Part shown: piece by piece, positions 9,941 to 19,907 of the stretch
How positions within the stretch are numbered: the first letter of the stretch is position 1
Layout of the letters: each line of letters starts with the position of its first letter
From: Qipengyuania atrilutea
GTDB lineage: Bacteria; Pseudomonadota; Alphaproteobacteria; Sphingomonadales; Sphingomonadaceae
DNA length: 64,000 nt
Direction: 5' to 3'
NCBI RefSeq assembly: GCF_013370205.1
Contig: NZ_JABWGV010000001.1
Coordinates: 930,001 to 994,000 of the forward strand
Position numbers and translations under genes: made by a program
The notes under the pieces: generated by a model
Seen by the model: the letters and a program-made list of their open reading frames with translations, nothing else
The model's database searches: none
Told to the model about the DNA's origin: nothing

Positions 9941-10513
9941 TCAGGGAAGCTTCCATTCGGCAGGACGGTTCTCTTCCATTTCCGCGAGCTTAGCCTGCTG
10001 CTCGGAAAGAGGTTCTACGCCAGATTCCACGCGTAGCTTGTCGGTGAGAAAATCGCGGTCGTAGCGGCCTTGGTTCGCTGGTTTTGTGACCGACATCGAC
10101 CGCTGCGTGCCGAATATCTGTCCGCGCGCAATCGATTGAAGATAGCGGTCAAGCGAAGCGGCGGCGATCCATTCCGCTTCTTCCTTGCCGAGCGCGAGAG
10201 ACCGAACGGCTAGCACATGCGAAAGAAGGTAGTCCTCCGCTTCGTCGCCATGCTGGAAGATGAAGGCCGCGTTGTAATAATCATCGGCGGTATTAAGCGC
10301 GTCGGCGTCAAGCAATTCGCGCGTACGCTTCAAACGCGCGACGTCTTCTCGCATTACGGTTTGCCAATCAATGTTGTCGCCCTTGCGCGCAGCCTGGTCG
10401 GCTTCGAACATAGCGGACATTTCCGCATTGTCGGCAACGGAGACGTCCTGCGCATAGGCAGGCTGCGCCATCGTCAGCAGGACGGCGGCCGCGAGAACTA
10501 CGACCGTGCGCAT
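9941..10513 (-). CDS. Exported protein resembling DUF6624
   Basis: Unknown function. Seen: signal peptide (~1-21, cleavage after AYA), then a helical domain with the motifs YYNAAFIFQHGDEA, LDRYLQS and IFGTQ that recall DUF6624-type proteins. That identification is by eye. 190 residues. Its ATG overlaps the fabZ stop in a TAATG arrangement, so it is translationally coupled to fabZ. In LPS-making proteobacteria lpxA normally sits at this position. Confidence 0.75.
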   Translation of the reverse strand: MRTVVVLAAAVLLTMAQPAYAQDVSVADNAEMSAMFEADQAARKGDNIDWQTVMREDVARLKRTRELLDADALNTADDYYNAAFIFQHGDEAEDYLLSHVLAVRSLALGKEEAEWIAAASLDRYLQSIARGQIFGTQRSMSVTKPANQGRYDRDFLTDKLRVESGVEPLSEQQAKLAEMEENRPAEWKLP

Positions 10514-10986
10514 TACTCGGGCGCGTCAGCGATCATTGCAGTAAACTCGACCTGGCAGGTGATCTTGCCCTCGACGCTCGCTTCGCCGCGGAACTTGCAA
10601 ACGCGTGCGCGTTTTTGGACGAACTCGGCTTTCAGATCGAGCAGACAGCCCGGCTCGACCGGAGCGCGGAATTTCGCGTTCTCGATCGCCATGAAATAGA
10701 CAAGCTTGCCCGACCCGGCGAGGTCCAGCGTTTCGACCGCGAGTATCCCCGCAGCCTGCGCCAGCGCCTCGATCTGAAGCACACCGGGCATGATCGGCCT
10801 TCCGGGGAAATGGCCCTGAAAGAAGTCCTCGTTAAAGCTGACGGCCTTCACCGCATGAATGCGCTCGTCCGTGACGAGGCTGGCCACCCGGTCCACCAGC
10901 AGAATCGGGTAACGATGAGGCAGGGCCTTGAGGATACCGGCGACATTCATCGCGCCGATGGAGGTGCTATCGTCCGCTTCGCTCAT
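10513..10986 (-). CDS. fabZ: 3-hydroxyacyl-ACP dehydratase FabZ
   Basis: Dehydrates 3-hydroxyacyl-ACP in fatty-acid elongation. Seen: hot-dog fold with [13 protein letters not shown] and catalytic His/Glu in [20 protein letters not shown]. 157 residues. A GGGG-type ribosome-binding site precedes ATG 10986. Downstream of ompH in the bamA cluster; the lpxD, lpxA and lpxB genes that usually flank it are missing. Confidence 0.97.
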   Translation of the reverse strand: MSEADDSTSIGAMNVAGILKALPHRYPILLVDRVASLVTDERIHAVKAVSFNEDFFQGHFPGRPIMPGVLQIEALAQAAGILAVETLDLAGSGKLVYFMAIENAKFRAPVEPGCLLDLKAEFVQKRARVCKFRGEASVEGKITCQVEFTAMIADAPE

Positions 10987-11007
10987 GCCCTGCCCCTTTC
11001 GTGTCCT

Positions 11008-11700
11008 TTACCGGCCCTGCGGCTGCTGTGTTGCCGGTGCCGCCTGCTGCTGAGCGGCGGCCTGTGCTGCCTGTTGCTGCACGACAGCGCCTACGATCTG
11101 GCCAACGGCTTGGTGGAGCGCGACCGTTTCGCGGCGCGGCTGCCAGTTGGCGGGCGGCGTCGTGCTGACGGTCGGCACGCGCTGGTCGAGCAGGGTCACG
11201 AGATCGTCGGTAACGTCGGCGCTCTCCGGAGCATACTGAACGGCATCGGGCGTCAGCATGAGCGAGATATTCTTGTTCTGCACCACCTGGTTACGAACAT
11301 TGGCGTAGTCGTTCACGAGCTGCTCGATCGCGTAATACTGCGCCAAGACCACCGGCTGCGCGAGCGTATTGATCTGCTGTTCCTTCTGTTGCAGCTGCTG
11401 GACAACCGAAGGATTGGCTTGCGCTTCTGCGTTCGTCAGCTGGCCGTCGTTGTTCGTATCGAGGCTCTGCTGCAATCGCGCCAGCTCCTGCCGGGCCGTA
11501 TTGATCTGCTGGATCTGCGAGGCGTAGGTCTGCTGGATCTGCTGGTAGGCGTTGTTACGGGCCTGCGAGCGAACGAACACGACTTCAGGGGTGCTCGTCG
11601 CGATGCCGTTGACCTGCGCAGCTGCCGGTGCGGCAGCGAACACCGCGCCAGAACCGAGAACCAGCGAAGCCAGAGCGAAAGAAGAAATGAGATTTTTCAT
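11008..11700 (-). CDS. OmpH/Skp-family periplasmic chaperone with EF-hand-like loop
   Basis: Skp-type chaperones hold unfolded outer-membrane proteins for BAM. Seen: signal peptide (~1-29), coiled-coil Gln-rich helices, and a 12-residue segment DTNNDGQLTNAE (residues 81-92) that matches a calcium-binding EF-hand loop. It has a Gln/Ala-rich C-terminal tail. At 230 residues it is longer than classical Skp (~160). Start overlaps the bamA stop (TAATG), so it is coupled to its likely partner. Confidence 0.88.
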   Translation of the reverse strand: MKNLISSFALASLVLGSGAVFAAAPAAAQVNGIATSTPEVVFVRSQARNNAYQQIQQTYASQIQQINTARQELARLQQSLDTNNDGQLTNAEAQANPSVVQQLQQKEQQINTLAQPVVLAQYYAIEQLVNDYANVRNQVVQNKNISLMLTPDAVQYAPESADVTDDLVTLLDQRVPTVSTTPPANWQPRRETVALHQAVGQIVGAVVQQQAAQAAAQQQAAPATQQPQGR

Positions 11701-14351
11701 TAGAACTGTGTTCCTACGTTGAAGGAGAATGTCTTGGTGTCGTCGCCGCGCTCTTTCTTGATGATCTGAGCAAAATCGATCCTGAACGGACCGAAGGGCG
11801 AGTTCCAGTTCACGCCGATACCGACCGCAATACGCGGGGATGGCGTATCGCCGAGATAGACTTCGCGGAATGCCGTTAGGTCCCCTGCCGGCTGATTGGC
11901 CGCACCCTCGGCATCGGTCGGCGAAAGCGTCCGCAGCCCGGTAATATTGTCGCGGAAGAGCGACGGGTTGGGCGGCGGGATCGTCAGAAGCGACGGATTC
12001 GGAGCATTGTAGAGCGCACCGATATCCGCGAAGATCGACGGGCGCAAACCGAGTTCGCGCGCGCCGCTGCCAAGCGGAATTTCGAGTTCGGCGCGGCCGA
12101 GATAATATGCCGTGCCCCCGATCGCATCATTCGCCCGGCGGTTGTTGCGCGCGTCGGGTATGATGTCGATGATCTCGCCGTCTTCATCGTAAAACTGTCG
12201 AACGATGCGCGGGCCGACGCCCCGGATGTCGAATCCGCGGATCTGCCCTTCGCCAAGGAAGAACCGATCGGTCAGCCGCACCGGATCGTTGTTGAGACTG
12301 CGGATCGCACCGCCTTCGGCGCTGAGTGAGAAGATGAACCCGCTGCCGACGTTCCAGAACTGCGAAGCGTTGCCGCGTATGCGCAGGTAGTCGACCGATC
12401 CGCCCAGACCGGCAAACTCAGTCGAGATTTGCAGCGAGCGGCCGCGTGTCGGCCGCAGGCGGCTATCGAGTGTATTGTAGGCAAGCGTTGCGCCGAGGAT
12501 GGAGCTTGTGCGCTCGCCGATGGCCTCGCACAGATAGCGGCTGGCAAGCAGCGGCTCGCAGGTCGCGATCCCGTCATTGTCGAAATCGGCGAAATACTGC
12601 TGCTCGCTGATCGTGACGTCCTCGATCTGGAAGCGGTAGCTGCCGACGAGCGAGATGTACTCCGTAAGCGGAACGCCAAGCCGTGCGGAAATACCGGTGC
12701 TGCTCTGCTCGAAGGTCGCGGCGTTCCGGTTGAAATAGTCGTTGTCGAAATCTTTGCGGAAAATGTCGATCCCGGCAGAGATATTGCGGTCGAACAGATA
12801 GGGTTCGGTAAAGCTGATCTGAGCAGAACGCGACACGCGAGAATAATTGAGGTTCAATCCGATGGTCTGGCCGCGCCCGCGGAAGTTGCGCTGCCTGATC
12901 GAACCGGCGAGGATGAAGTTCTCGATCGAGCTGAAGCCGGCCGACAACTGCAATTCACCGGTCGGCTCTTCCTGCACGTTCGCCTCGAGCACGATCCGGT
13001 CGGGCTGGCTGCCCTCGACCTGCGTGATCTCGAAGCCTTCCTGGAAATAGCCGAGCGAGTTGATACGCGCCGTCGAGCGCGCCACGGCGAGCGAATTGAA
13101 CGCATCGCCTTCCGCAAGGCGGAATTCGCGGCGAATGACCTTGTCCTGCGTCAGCGTGTTGCCGTTGACGTCGATCCGCTCGACATAAACACGCGGCGCC
13201 TCGCGCAGCTGAAATGTCACGTCCATCGTGAGCGCTTCCTTGTTGCGCTCGAACTCTGGCCGCACGTCTGCGAATGCGTAACCGAATGCGCCCGCCGTTT
13301 CGGTCAGGCCTTCAACCGTGTCCTCGACCAGCTTGGCATTGTACCAGTCGCCGCTCTGGATCCCGAGGCGGTTCGTCATCGCCTCGCTATCGAAGTCGCG
13401 CAGTTGGCTTTCAACTTCGACGTCGCCGAATTTGTAGCGCTCGCCCTCTTCGACCACATAGGTAATGATGAAATCGCGCCGGTCGGGGGTCAGTTCGGCC
13501 ACCGCGGAAACGACGCGGAAGTCGGCGTAGCCTTCGGTCAGGTAGAACTGGCGCAGCTTCTGCTGGTCAAACGCGAGCCGGTCGGGATCGTAGCTGGTGT
13601 TGGAACTGAAGAAGCTGGTTAGACGAGCCTGCTTCGTCAGCATCTCGCCGCGCAGTTCGCCGTCGGAGAAAGCCTCGTTGCCGATGATGTTAATCTGGCG
13701 GACCTTCGACTTCGGCCCCTCCTCGATCTCGAACACGATGTCGACGCGGTTCTGAGACAACTGCACCATCTTCGGCTCGACCGAGGCGGCAAAGCGGCCC
13801 TGCCGCTTGTAGAGCTCGATGATCCGGGCAACGTCGGCCCGCACTTTCGAGCGCGTGAAGATCTGGCGCGGCGCGAGCTTGATCTCGGGCAGGATCTTGT
13901 CGTTCTTGAGGCGCTCGTTCCCTTCGAGAACGATCCGGTTGATAACCGGGTTCTCGGTTACGTCGACCACTACGTTTCCGCCCTCGTTGCGGATGGCGAA
14001 GCTGGAGAACAGTTCCGTCGCCGAAAGTTCCTTCAGCGCCTGGTCGGCGGCAGCGGCGGAATAGGGCTGACCAACCCTCAGGCTGATATAGGAGAGGATC
14101 GTTTGCGGTTCGAGCCGCTGCGCACCCTCGACCCGGATCGAGCGGATGATCTCGTTCTGAGGAGCAACTTGCTGCGGGGCCGGCTGAGCAGTTACCTGTG
14201 CAGGCGTCCCAGTCTGCGCCGCGGCCGGGGCGGCGTCCTGCGCGAACGCGGCGGCAGGAACGCCCGCAAGCGCGGAGCCGCACAGCAATGCAGCGGCGTA
14301 TTTCGCCGCGGTTTTCGTCGCACCATCAGCGGCCATAAGTTTTCCGTTCAT
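11700..14351 (-). CDS. bamA: Outer-membrane protein assembly factor BamA
   Basis: Central BAM-complex Omp85 protein; inserts beta-barrels into the outer membrane. Seen: signal peptide (~1-38), a Gln/Ala/Pro-rich linker, five POTRA domains (~65-480), and a 16-strand barrel ending in a terminal Phe (FNVGTQF), the usual BAM-recognition ending. 883 residues, slightly long because of the linker. The 204-base gap to rseP upstream contains a repeat-flanked hairpin. Confidence 0.97.
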   Translation of the reverse strand: MNGKLMAADGATKTAAKYAAALLCGSALAGVPAAAFAQDAAPAAAQTGTPAQVTAQPAPQQVAPQNEIIRSIRVEGAQRLEPQTILSYISLRVGQPYSAAAADQALKELSATELFSSFAIRNEGGNVVVDVTENPVINRIVLEGNERLKNDKILPEIKLAPRQIFTRSKVRADVARIIELYKRQGRFAASVEPKMVQLSQNRVDIVFEIEEGPKSKVRQINIIGNEAFSDGELRGEMLTKQARLTSFFSSNTSYDPDRLAFDQQKLRQFYLTEGYADFRVVSAVAELTPDRRDFIITYVVEEGERYKFGDVEVESQLRDFDSEAMTNRLGIQSGDWYNAKLVEDTVEGLTETAGAFGYAFADVRPEFERNKEALTMDVTFQLREAPRVYVERIDVNGNTLTQDKVIRREFRLAEGDAFNSLAVARSTARINSLGYFQEGFEITQVEGSQPDRIVLEANVQEEPTGELQLSAGFSSIENFILAGSIRQRNFRGRGQTIGLNLNYSRVSRSAQISFTEPYLFDRNISAGIDIFRKDFDNDYFNRNAATFEQSSTGISARLGVPLTEYISLVGSYRFQIEDVTISEQQYFADFDNDGIATCEPLLASRYLCEAIGERTSSILGATLAYNTLDSRLRPTRGRSLQISTEFAGLGGSVDYLRIRGNASQFWNVGSGFIFSLSAEGGAIRSLNNDPVRLTDRFFLGEGQIRGFDIRGVGPRIVRQFYDEDGEIIDIIPDARNNRRANDAIGGTAYYLGRAELEIPLGSGARELGLRPSIFADIGALYNAPNPSLLTIPPPNPSLFRDNITGLRTLSPTDAEGAANQPAGDLTAFREVYLGDTPSPRIAVGIGVNWNSPFGPFRIDFAQIIKKERGDDTKTFSFNVGTQF

Positions 14352-14464
14352 AGGTTAGGAATTTCCCGTCCTGCCCGTTCAATCGACTAAGCCGGCCCCC
14401 TGATCTGCCGCTTCGTCACCTTGCCCCCGCTTTGCACGGCAGGCGATTTCGCGCCGTGCTTTAG

Positions 14465-14508
14465 GCGATGCACACGCGCAATCAACCTCGGCGCGCGTGC
14501 GATGCACA
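14465..14508. repeat. Direct repeat flanking a hairpin in the rseP-bamA gap
   Basis: GCGATGCACA occurs at 14465-14474 and again at 14499-14508. Between the copies CACGCGC (14473-14479) can pair with GCGCGTG (14493-14499). This is the only structure seen in the otherwise empty 14352-14555 gap. It may be a regulator site or a processing hairpin for bamA; nothing decides which. Confidence 0.5.
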
Positions 14509-14555
14509 AATTTGCGTTCAACCTCCTCGTCGCGGCCCGTGTCAGGCGCGGTCCG

Positions 14556-15671
14556 CTATCCGAATATCGGTAACGAAATCACGTCGTTGATCGTCACGAA
14601 CACCATCAACGCCACGACCAGCGCGATGCCGGTGCGATAAGCGATTTCCGTGCCCCTCGGCCCCACCGGTTTGCGGCGGACGGCTTCGGCAGCATAGAAG
14701 GCGAGGTGCCCGCCATCGAGCGCCGGAATTGGCAGGAGGTTAATGAATGCCAAGTTAATTGAGATAAGCGCCGAAAACTCGATGAAAGACAGCCATCCCT
14801 CGGACAATCTCTCGCCCGAGAACTTGGCTATCTTGAGCGGTCCGCCAAGCTCCTGAACGGAGCGTTCGCCGAAGATGATCTGCCGCAGTCCCTCGATCAT
14901 GGAGCCGACGAGCCGGACGTTCGCTTCTGCAGCGAGCCCGACGGCGGCGACGGCCCCGACCTTCTCGTAGCCGACCTGGTCGCCCATCACGCCAAGCAGG
15001 CCGATCCGCCCTTCATTGCCGTAGCGGTCGGTGAAGAGATAATCCTCGGTCACGAGCGGAACGGTCTGGCGCGCCCCGTCGCGCTCGACCACCACGTCCA
15101 TCGCCTTGCCCGGATAAAGCGCCACTGCGTCCCGGACCTGCATGAAGTCGTCGACCGGATTGCCGTCGACAGCCACGATGCGATCACCCACCTCGACCCC
15201 TGCTGCCTCGGCGACCGAGTTTTCCGAGAAGCCCGTCACCACCGGCTCTGCCATCGGCTTGCCGAGCAGTGCGAAGAAAGCGGCGAAGATCGCAACCGCG
15301 ATCAGAATGTTCGTTGCCGGACCTGCGAATACGATCAGCGCGCGTTGCCACAGCTTCGCGTGGTGAAAGCTGCCGTCGCGCTCCTCTTCCGGCATCGCGT
15401 CGAGCGCCTTACGATCGGGAATGCTGGCCGGGTCCATGTCGCCCTTAAACTGGACATAGCCGCCAAGCGGCAGAGCCGAGATCTTCCAGCGCGTCCCCCG
15501 GCTGTCCGTCCAGCCGGTCAGTTCCTTGCCGAAGCCGATCGAGAATGCTTCCGCCTTAACCCCGAACATGCGCCCGACCAGATAATGGCCGAGCTCGTGC
15601 AGCGTCACCAAAGGCCCGAGCACGGCAAGGAAGCCGGCAATCCACATCCAGACTGGAATTTGTTCAGCCAA
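14556..15671 (-). CDS. rseP: Site-2 zinc metalloprotease RseP
   Basis: Intramembrane protease that cleaves transmembrane anti-sigma factors or signal peptides. Seen: HELGH zinc site at ~25-29 in the first membrane helix, a PDZ domain (~130-220), the membrane motif NLLPIPALDGGHL near 310-325, and a final helix. 371 residues. The apparent start is TTG at 15671, overlapping the dxr stop by 8 bases. Confidence 0.95.
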   Translation of the reverse strand: MAEQIPVWMWIAGFLAVLGPLVTLHELGHYLVGRMFGVKAEAFSIGFGKELTGWTDSRGTRWKISALPLGGYVQFKGDMDPASIPDRKALDAMPEEERDGSFHHAKLWQRALIVFAGPATNILIAVAIFAAFFALLGKPMAEPVVTGFSENSVAEAAGVEVGDRIVAVDGNPVDDFMQVRDAVALYPGKAMDVVVERDGARQTVPLVTEDYLFTDRYGNEGRIGLLGVMGDQVGYEKVGAVAAVGLAAEANVRLVGSMIEGLRQIIFGERSVQELGGPLKIAKFSGERLSEGWLSFIEFSALISINLAFINLLPIPALDGGHLAFYAAEAVRRKPVGPRGTEIAYRTGIALVVALMVFVTINDVISLPIFG

Positions 15672-16830
15672 TAGCGTGCTTTCCCACCATCTGCCCGGCG
15701 AGGGAGCGCGCCGCTTCGTCCGCAGCGAGCACCTCTTCGAGCGATTTTGCTTGATGCGACAGATTTCCTGCCGCCAGAACGTCTTCCACCACTACCGCTA
15801 TCTTGGTGAACGCAATCTTACCGCCGAGGAAGGCCGCCACCGCCACTTCGTTCGCGGCATTGAGCGCCGCCGGGGCGATCCCGCCTGCCTGAAGCGCTTC
15901 CCGCGCCAGCCGGGTGGCCGGAAAGCGCGCCTCGTCCGGTGCTTCGAAAGTAAGCTCGCCGATTGCGGCGAGGTCGAGCGGCGAACAGGGCGTGTCCATC
16001 CGCCGCGGATAGGCGAGGCAGGACGCGATCGGCACGCGCATATCGGGCGGGCCGAGCTGTGCCAGCGTGGAGCCGTCGCGGTACTCGACCATGGAATGGA
16101 TGACGCTTTGCGGGTGAACCACGATTTTGAGCGCGTCGAGCCCGACCGGGAAGAGGTAATGCGCCTCGATGAACTCCAGCCCCTTGTTCATCATCGTGGC
16201 GGAATCGACGCTGATCTTCGCGCCCATGTCCCAGTTGGGATGCGCGACCGCTTCTGCGGGCGTAGCCACCTCAAGCCGCTCGGCCGACCAGGTCCGGAGC
16301 GGTCCCCCACTCGCCGTGAGCGTGATCGTGCGCACGTCCTCGATGGCATTGCCGGCAAGGCACTGGAAGATCGCATTGTGCTCCGAATCGACCGGAAGGA
16401 GCGTCGCGCCATGCCGCTCTACGGCGGCAGTCATCACGTCGCCCGCCGAAACCAGCGCTTCCTTGTTGGCGAGCGCGACCGTGCCGCCCCGCTCGATCGC
16501 TGCCATGACCGGAGCGAGCCCCGCACAGCCCACGATCGCTGCAATCGTCATGTCAACCGGGCGCTGCGCCGCTTCGATCAGCGCGCTGCGTCCGGCCGCG
16601 GTTGCGATACCGGTTCCGCCAAGTTCCTGCCGCAGTTCGGCATGGCAGCTTTCGTCCCCGACCACGGCAATTGCCGCACCGAATTCGCGTACCAATGCGG
16701 CAAGTTCCTTGACGGAGCAGTTGGCGGTCAGTGCTTCGACCCGCCATTCCGCGCGGTTGCGGCGGATCAGATCGAGCGTCTGGAGCCCGACCGATCCGGT
16801 CGCGCCGAGAATGGAGATCGACCGCGTCAC
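15664..16830 (-). CDS. dxr: 1-deoxy-D-xylulose-5-phosphate reductoisomerase
   Basis: Second step of the MEP isoprenoid pathway, NADPH-dependent. Seen: nucleotide-binding ILGATGSVG at ~7-15, ALANKEALVSAG, VDSEHNAIFQ metal/substrate region and SVDSATMMNKGLE. The open frame runs further upstream, but homology starts at GTG 16830, which overlaps the cdsA stop as GTGA. This gives 388 residues, the normal length. The longer frame is a shadow inside cdsA. Confidence 0.96.
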   Translation of the reverse strand: MTRSISILGATGSVGLQTLDLIRRNRAEWRVEALTANCSVKELAALVREFGAAIAVVGDESCHAELRQELGGTGIATAAGRSALIEAAQRPVDMTIAAIVGCAGLAPVMAAIERGGTVALANKEALVSAGDVMTAAVERHGATLLPVDSEHNAIFQCLAGNAIEDVRTITLTASGGPLRTWSAERLEVATPAEAVAHPNWDMGAKISVDSATMMNKGLEFIEAHYLFPVGLDALKIVVHPQSVIHSMVEYRDGSTLAQLGPPDMRVPIASCLAYPRRMDTPCSPLDLAAIGELTFEAPDEARFPATRLAREALQAGGIAPAALNAANEVAVAAFLGGKIAFTKIAVVVEDVLAAGNLSHQAKSLEEVLAADEAARSLAGQMVGKHAIG

Positions 16831-17559
16831 GGGTGCACCCACCACAGCAGCGAACCGGCGATTGCGACCGGCAACAAGCCGTCCACGCGGTCGAAGATGC
16901 CGCCGTGCCCCGGAATGAGATTGGACGAATCCTTCATGTTCGCCCGCCGCTTCAGCCAGCTTTCGAAGAAGTCGCCTGCCTGCGCGACGACCGCGAGGAC
17001 CGCTCCGATGAACAGCGCGCCCAGCCCCATGGTTGAGAACGCCCGCTCGCCCACATTGCTGTAAAAGAAGGCGAAGGCGACGAGGCCTGCGCATAGCGCG
17101 CCGCCGCCGAGCCCGGCCCAGGTCTTGGACGGGCTGATCCGCGGGGCGATCTTGGGCCCGCCGATGGTCCGGCCGCTGAAATAGGCTCCGGTATCGGTCG
17201 CGATGACGACTGCAACGAGGCCCAGAACGACAGGGATCGGCAATATGATGAGCGCCGTTGCCGCGGCGGCGATGTAGGCCGCGCCCGCCAGCCAGCCTGC
17301 AATCCGCAGCACCGCGTTCCTCTGCGCGCGCCATACGAGCCTCGCGAACTCGCCGAAGCACGCAAGTGCGATCAGCGCCGCGAAGGCGTCGAAGTACACG
17401 CCGCCGAGCCATAGCGCTGCCCCGGCAATTGCAAGCATCACCGCTGCGGAAGCGGCCCGCCTCGGCAAGTCGGAGGTGCGGAGCTTGAGCGGTAGCCGAA
17501 CATAGCGCACCGCCCCCGCCCTGAAGCGGTCCCGTTTGCGCAGCGGTGTATCGGTCCGC

Positions 17560-17573
<14 letters not shown>
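16827..17573 (-). CDS. cdsA: Phosphatidate cytidylyltransferase
   Basis: Makes CDP-diacylglycerol, the precursor used by pssA at 22.9 kb. Seen: about seven membrane segments and the CdsA signature in ATDTGAYFSGR, SPSKTWAG and NLIPGHGGIFDRVDGLLP. 248 residues; GGGAG lies ahead of ATG 17573. Overlaps uppS by 14 bases and dxr by 4, so translation of this run is coupled. Confidence 0.95.
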
Positions 17574-18243
<670 letters not shown>

Positions 18244-18268
18244 GAGAAAGAAGCCCGAAAACCGCCCA

Positions 18269-18826
18269 TTACTGGGTGAGGATTTCCTGCACCTTCTTCT
18301 CGACCACGCTGTCGGTGTCGGCGACGTGCTTGTCGGTCATCTTCTGCACGTCGTCTTCCATGCGCTTGCGCTCGTCTTCCGAGATTTCCTTCTTCTTCTC
18401 GTCTTCCTTCAGCGCTTCCATGCCGTCGCGGCGCACGTTGCGGATCGCGATCTTCGCCTTTTCGCCGTATTCGCCGGCCAGCTTGGCGAGTTCCTTGCGG
18501 CGCTCCTCGGTGAGGTCGGGCAGCGGCAGGCGGATCGTCTGCCCGTCCTGCATCGGATTGAGGCCAAGGTTCGCCTTGGCGATGCCCTTCTCGACCGCGT
18601 TGACGTTCGCCTTGTCCCATACCTGGACGCTCAGCATCCGGGGTTCGGGAGCGGACACGGTCGCAACCTGGTTCAGCGGCATCATCGCGCCGTACACCTC
18701 GACATGCACCGGATCGAGCAGGCTGGTATTGGCGCGCCCCGTCCTCAGGCCGGCGAGATCGCTTTTGAGCGATTCAACCGCTCCGTTCATGCGCCGATCG
18801 ATATCGGCCTTGTCGAATTTAGCCAT
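18269..18826 (-). CDS. frr: Ribosome recycling factor
   Basis: Splits post-termination ribosomes together with EF-G. Seen: 185 residues, the standard length, with LRTGRANTSLLDPV and the C-terminal DERKRMEDDVQKMTDKH helix. AGGAGAGG precedes ATG 18826. Follows pyrH by 22 bases. Confidence 0.97.
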   Translation of the reverse strand: MAKFDKADIDRRMNGAVESLKSDLAGLRTGRANTSLLDPVHVEVYGAMMPLNQVATVSAPEPRMLSVQVWDKANVNAVEKGIAKANLGLNPMQDGQTIRLPLPDLTEERRKELAKLAGEYGEKAKIAIRNVRRDGMEALKEDEKKKEISEDERKRMEDDVQKMTDKHVADTDSVVEKKVQEILTQ

Positions 18827-18848
18827 GTCGGCCTCTCCTCACGAAAAA

Positions 18849-19571
18849 TCAGTCTTGTGCCTGCACGATCGTCTGCACGCCTTCACCGGCCAGCACCCGG
18901 GCGACATTGCCCTTCTCCCGGATCGAGAACACGACGATCGGTATCGCATTCTCGCGCGCGAGCGCAACTGCCGTGGCGTCCATCACCTTGAGATTGTCGG
19001 ACAGCACCTTGCCATAGGATATTGTATCGAAACGCTTTGCTTCGGGGAAGAGCTTCGGATCGCGGTCGTATACGCCGTCCACGCTTGTTCCCTTCATCAG
19101 CGCGTCGCAGTTCATTTCCGCCGCGCGCAGCGCCGCGCCGGTATCGGTCGTGAAGAACGGATTGCCGGTGCCGGCGGCGAAGATCACGATGCGGCCCTTC
19201 TGCAAGTGCCGCTCCGCCCGGCGACGGATGTAGGGCTCGCACACGCTCGCCATCGGGATCGCCGACTGCACGCGCGTTTCGACACCAAGTTGTTCCAGCG
19301 CGTTCTGCATCGCGAGTGCGTTCATCACAGTCGCGAGCATACCCATGTAGTCGCCGGTCGTTCGGTCGAGCCCGCGCGAAGCCGCGCTGATCCCGCGGAA
19401 GATGTTGCCGCCGCCGATGACGAGGCACATTTCGAGGCCGGTTTCCTTCGCAGCCTTCACCTCTTCGGCGAGCCGCGTCACATAGGCGGGGTCGATGCCG
19501 TATTCCTGCTCGCCCATCAGCACCTCGCCCGACAGTTTGAGCAGGATGCGTTTCATCGGGGGAAGAGTCAT
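18849..19571 (-). CDS. pyrH: UMP kinase
   Basis: Phosphorylates UMP to UDP. Seen: amino-acid-kinase fold with [34 protein letters not shown] and the C-terminal [16 protein letters not shown]. 240 residues from ATG 19571; an internal ATG five codons later is also possible. In most genomes pyrH directly follows tsf. Here an opposite-strand gene separates them. Confidence 0.96.
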   Translation of the reverse strand: MTLPPMKRILLKLSGEVLMGEQEYGIDPAYVTRLAEEVKAAKETGLEMCLVIGGGNIFRGISAASRGLDRTTGDYMGMLATVMNALAMQNALEQLGVETRVQSAIPMASVCEPYIRRRAERHLQKGRIVIFAAGTGNPFFTTDTGAALRAAEMNCDALMKGTSVDGVYDRDPKLFPEAKRFDTISYGKVLSDNLKVMDATAVALARENAIPIVVFSIREKGNVARVLAGEGVQTIVQAQD

Positions 19572-19907
19572 GGAAGCGGGGTTCTTTTTGCTGGCGGCGT
19601 GAAGGCGTTACGCGCCCGGCCTTAGAGCCTCCGCCTGCACGTGCCAAGTGCGTGTCTGCCGGCCTGAGCAAGTCCAACAGGATGGAACACATGGAACACG
19701 GTGCAAGGGTGAGAAAAAGCGAAGAGCTGCCGAGCGTTATTTCGAGGGACGAACGGTGAGAAAGAGCGCTCCGCCCTTTAGCTCTGCAACTTTGAAGTAG
19801 GACAGTTAATTCGGTTTGCAATTGGATGAACCATGCCCTCCGGCGGCAATTTGCCCTGCTTCCGCAATTTCGGTAGAATGCTTGGTGGGTCGCGAGGAGA
19901 ATTGATT
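19572..19907. other. Intergenic region between pyrH and the SnoaL-like gene
   Basis: No credible gene. It must hold the divergent promoters of pyrH (left) and the SnoaL-like gene (right), but no convincing -35/-10 pair stands out. A 9-base unit ATGGAACAC is repeated in tandem at 19682-19699. Confidence 0.6.

Noticed and set aside
12429-13622. 397-residue plus-strand frame opposite bamA
   Set aside because: Antisense shadow of BamA POTRA and barrel coding sequence.
15676-17064. 462-residue plus-strand frame opposite dxr and cdsA
   Set aside because: Antisense shadow; no domain, and both minus-strand genes are certain.
16831-17412. N-terminal extension of the dxr frame to 582 residues
   Set aside because: Homology starts at GTG 16830; the extension is an out-of-frame reading of cdsA.
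19682-19699. Tandem 9-base repeat ATGGAACAC
   Set aside because: Only two copies, no dyad symmetry, and not near a recognisable promoter; not strong enough as a regulatory site.
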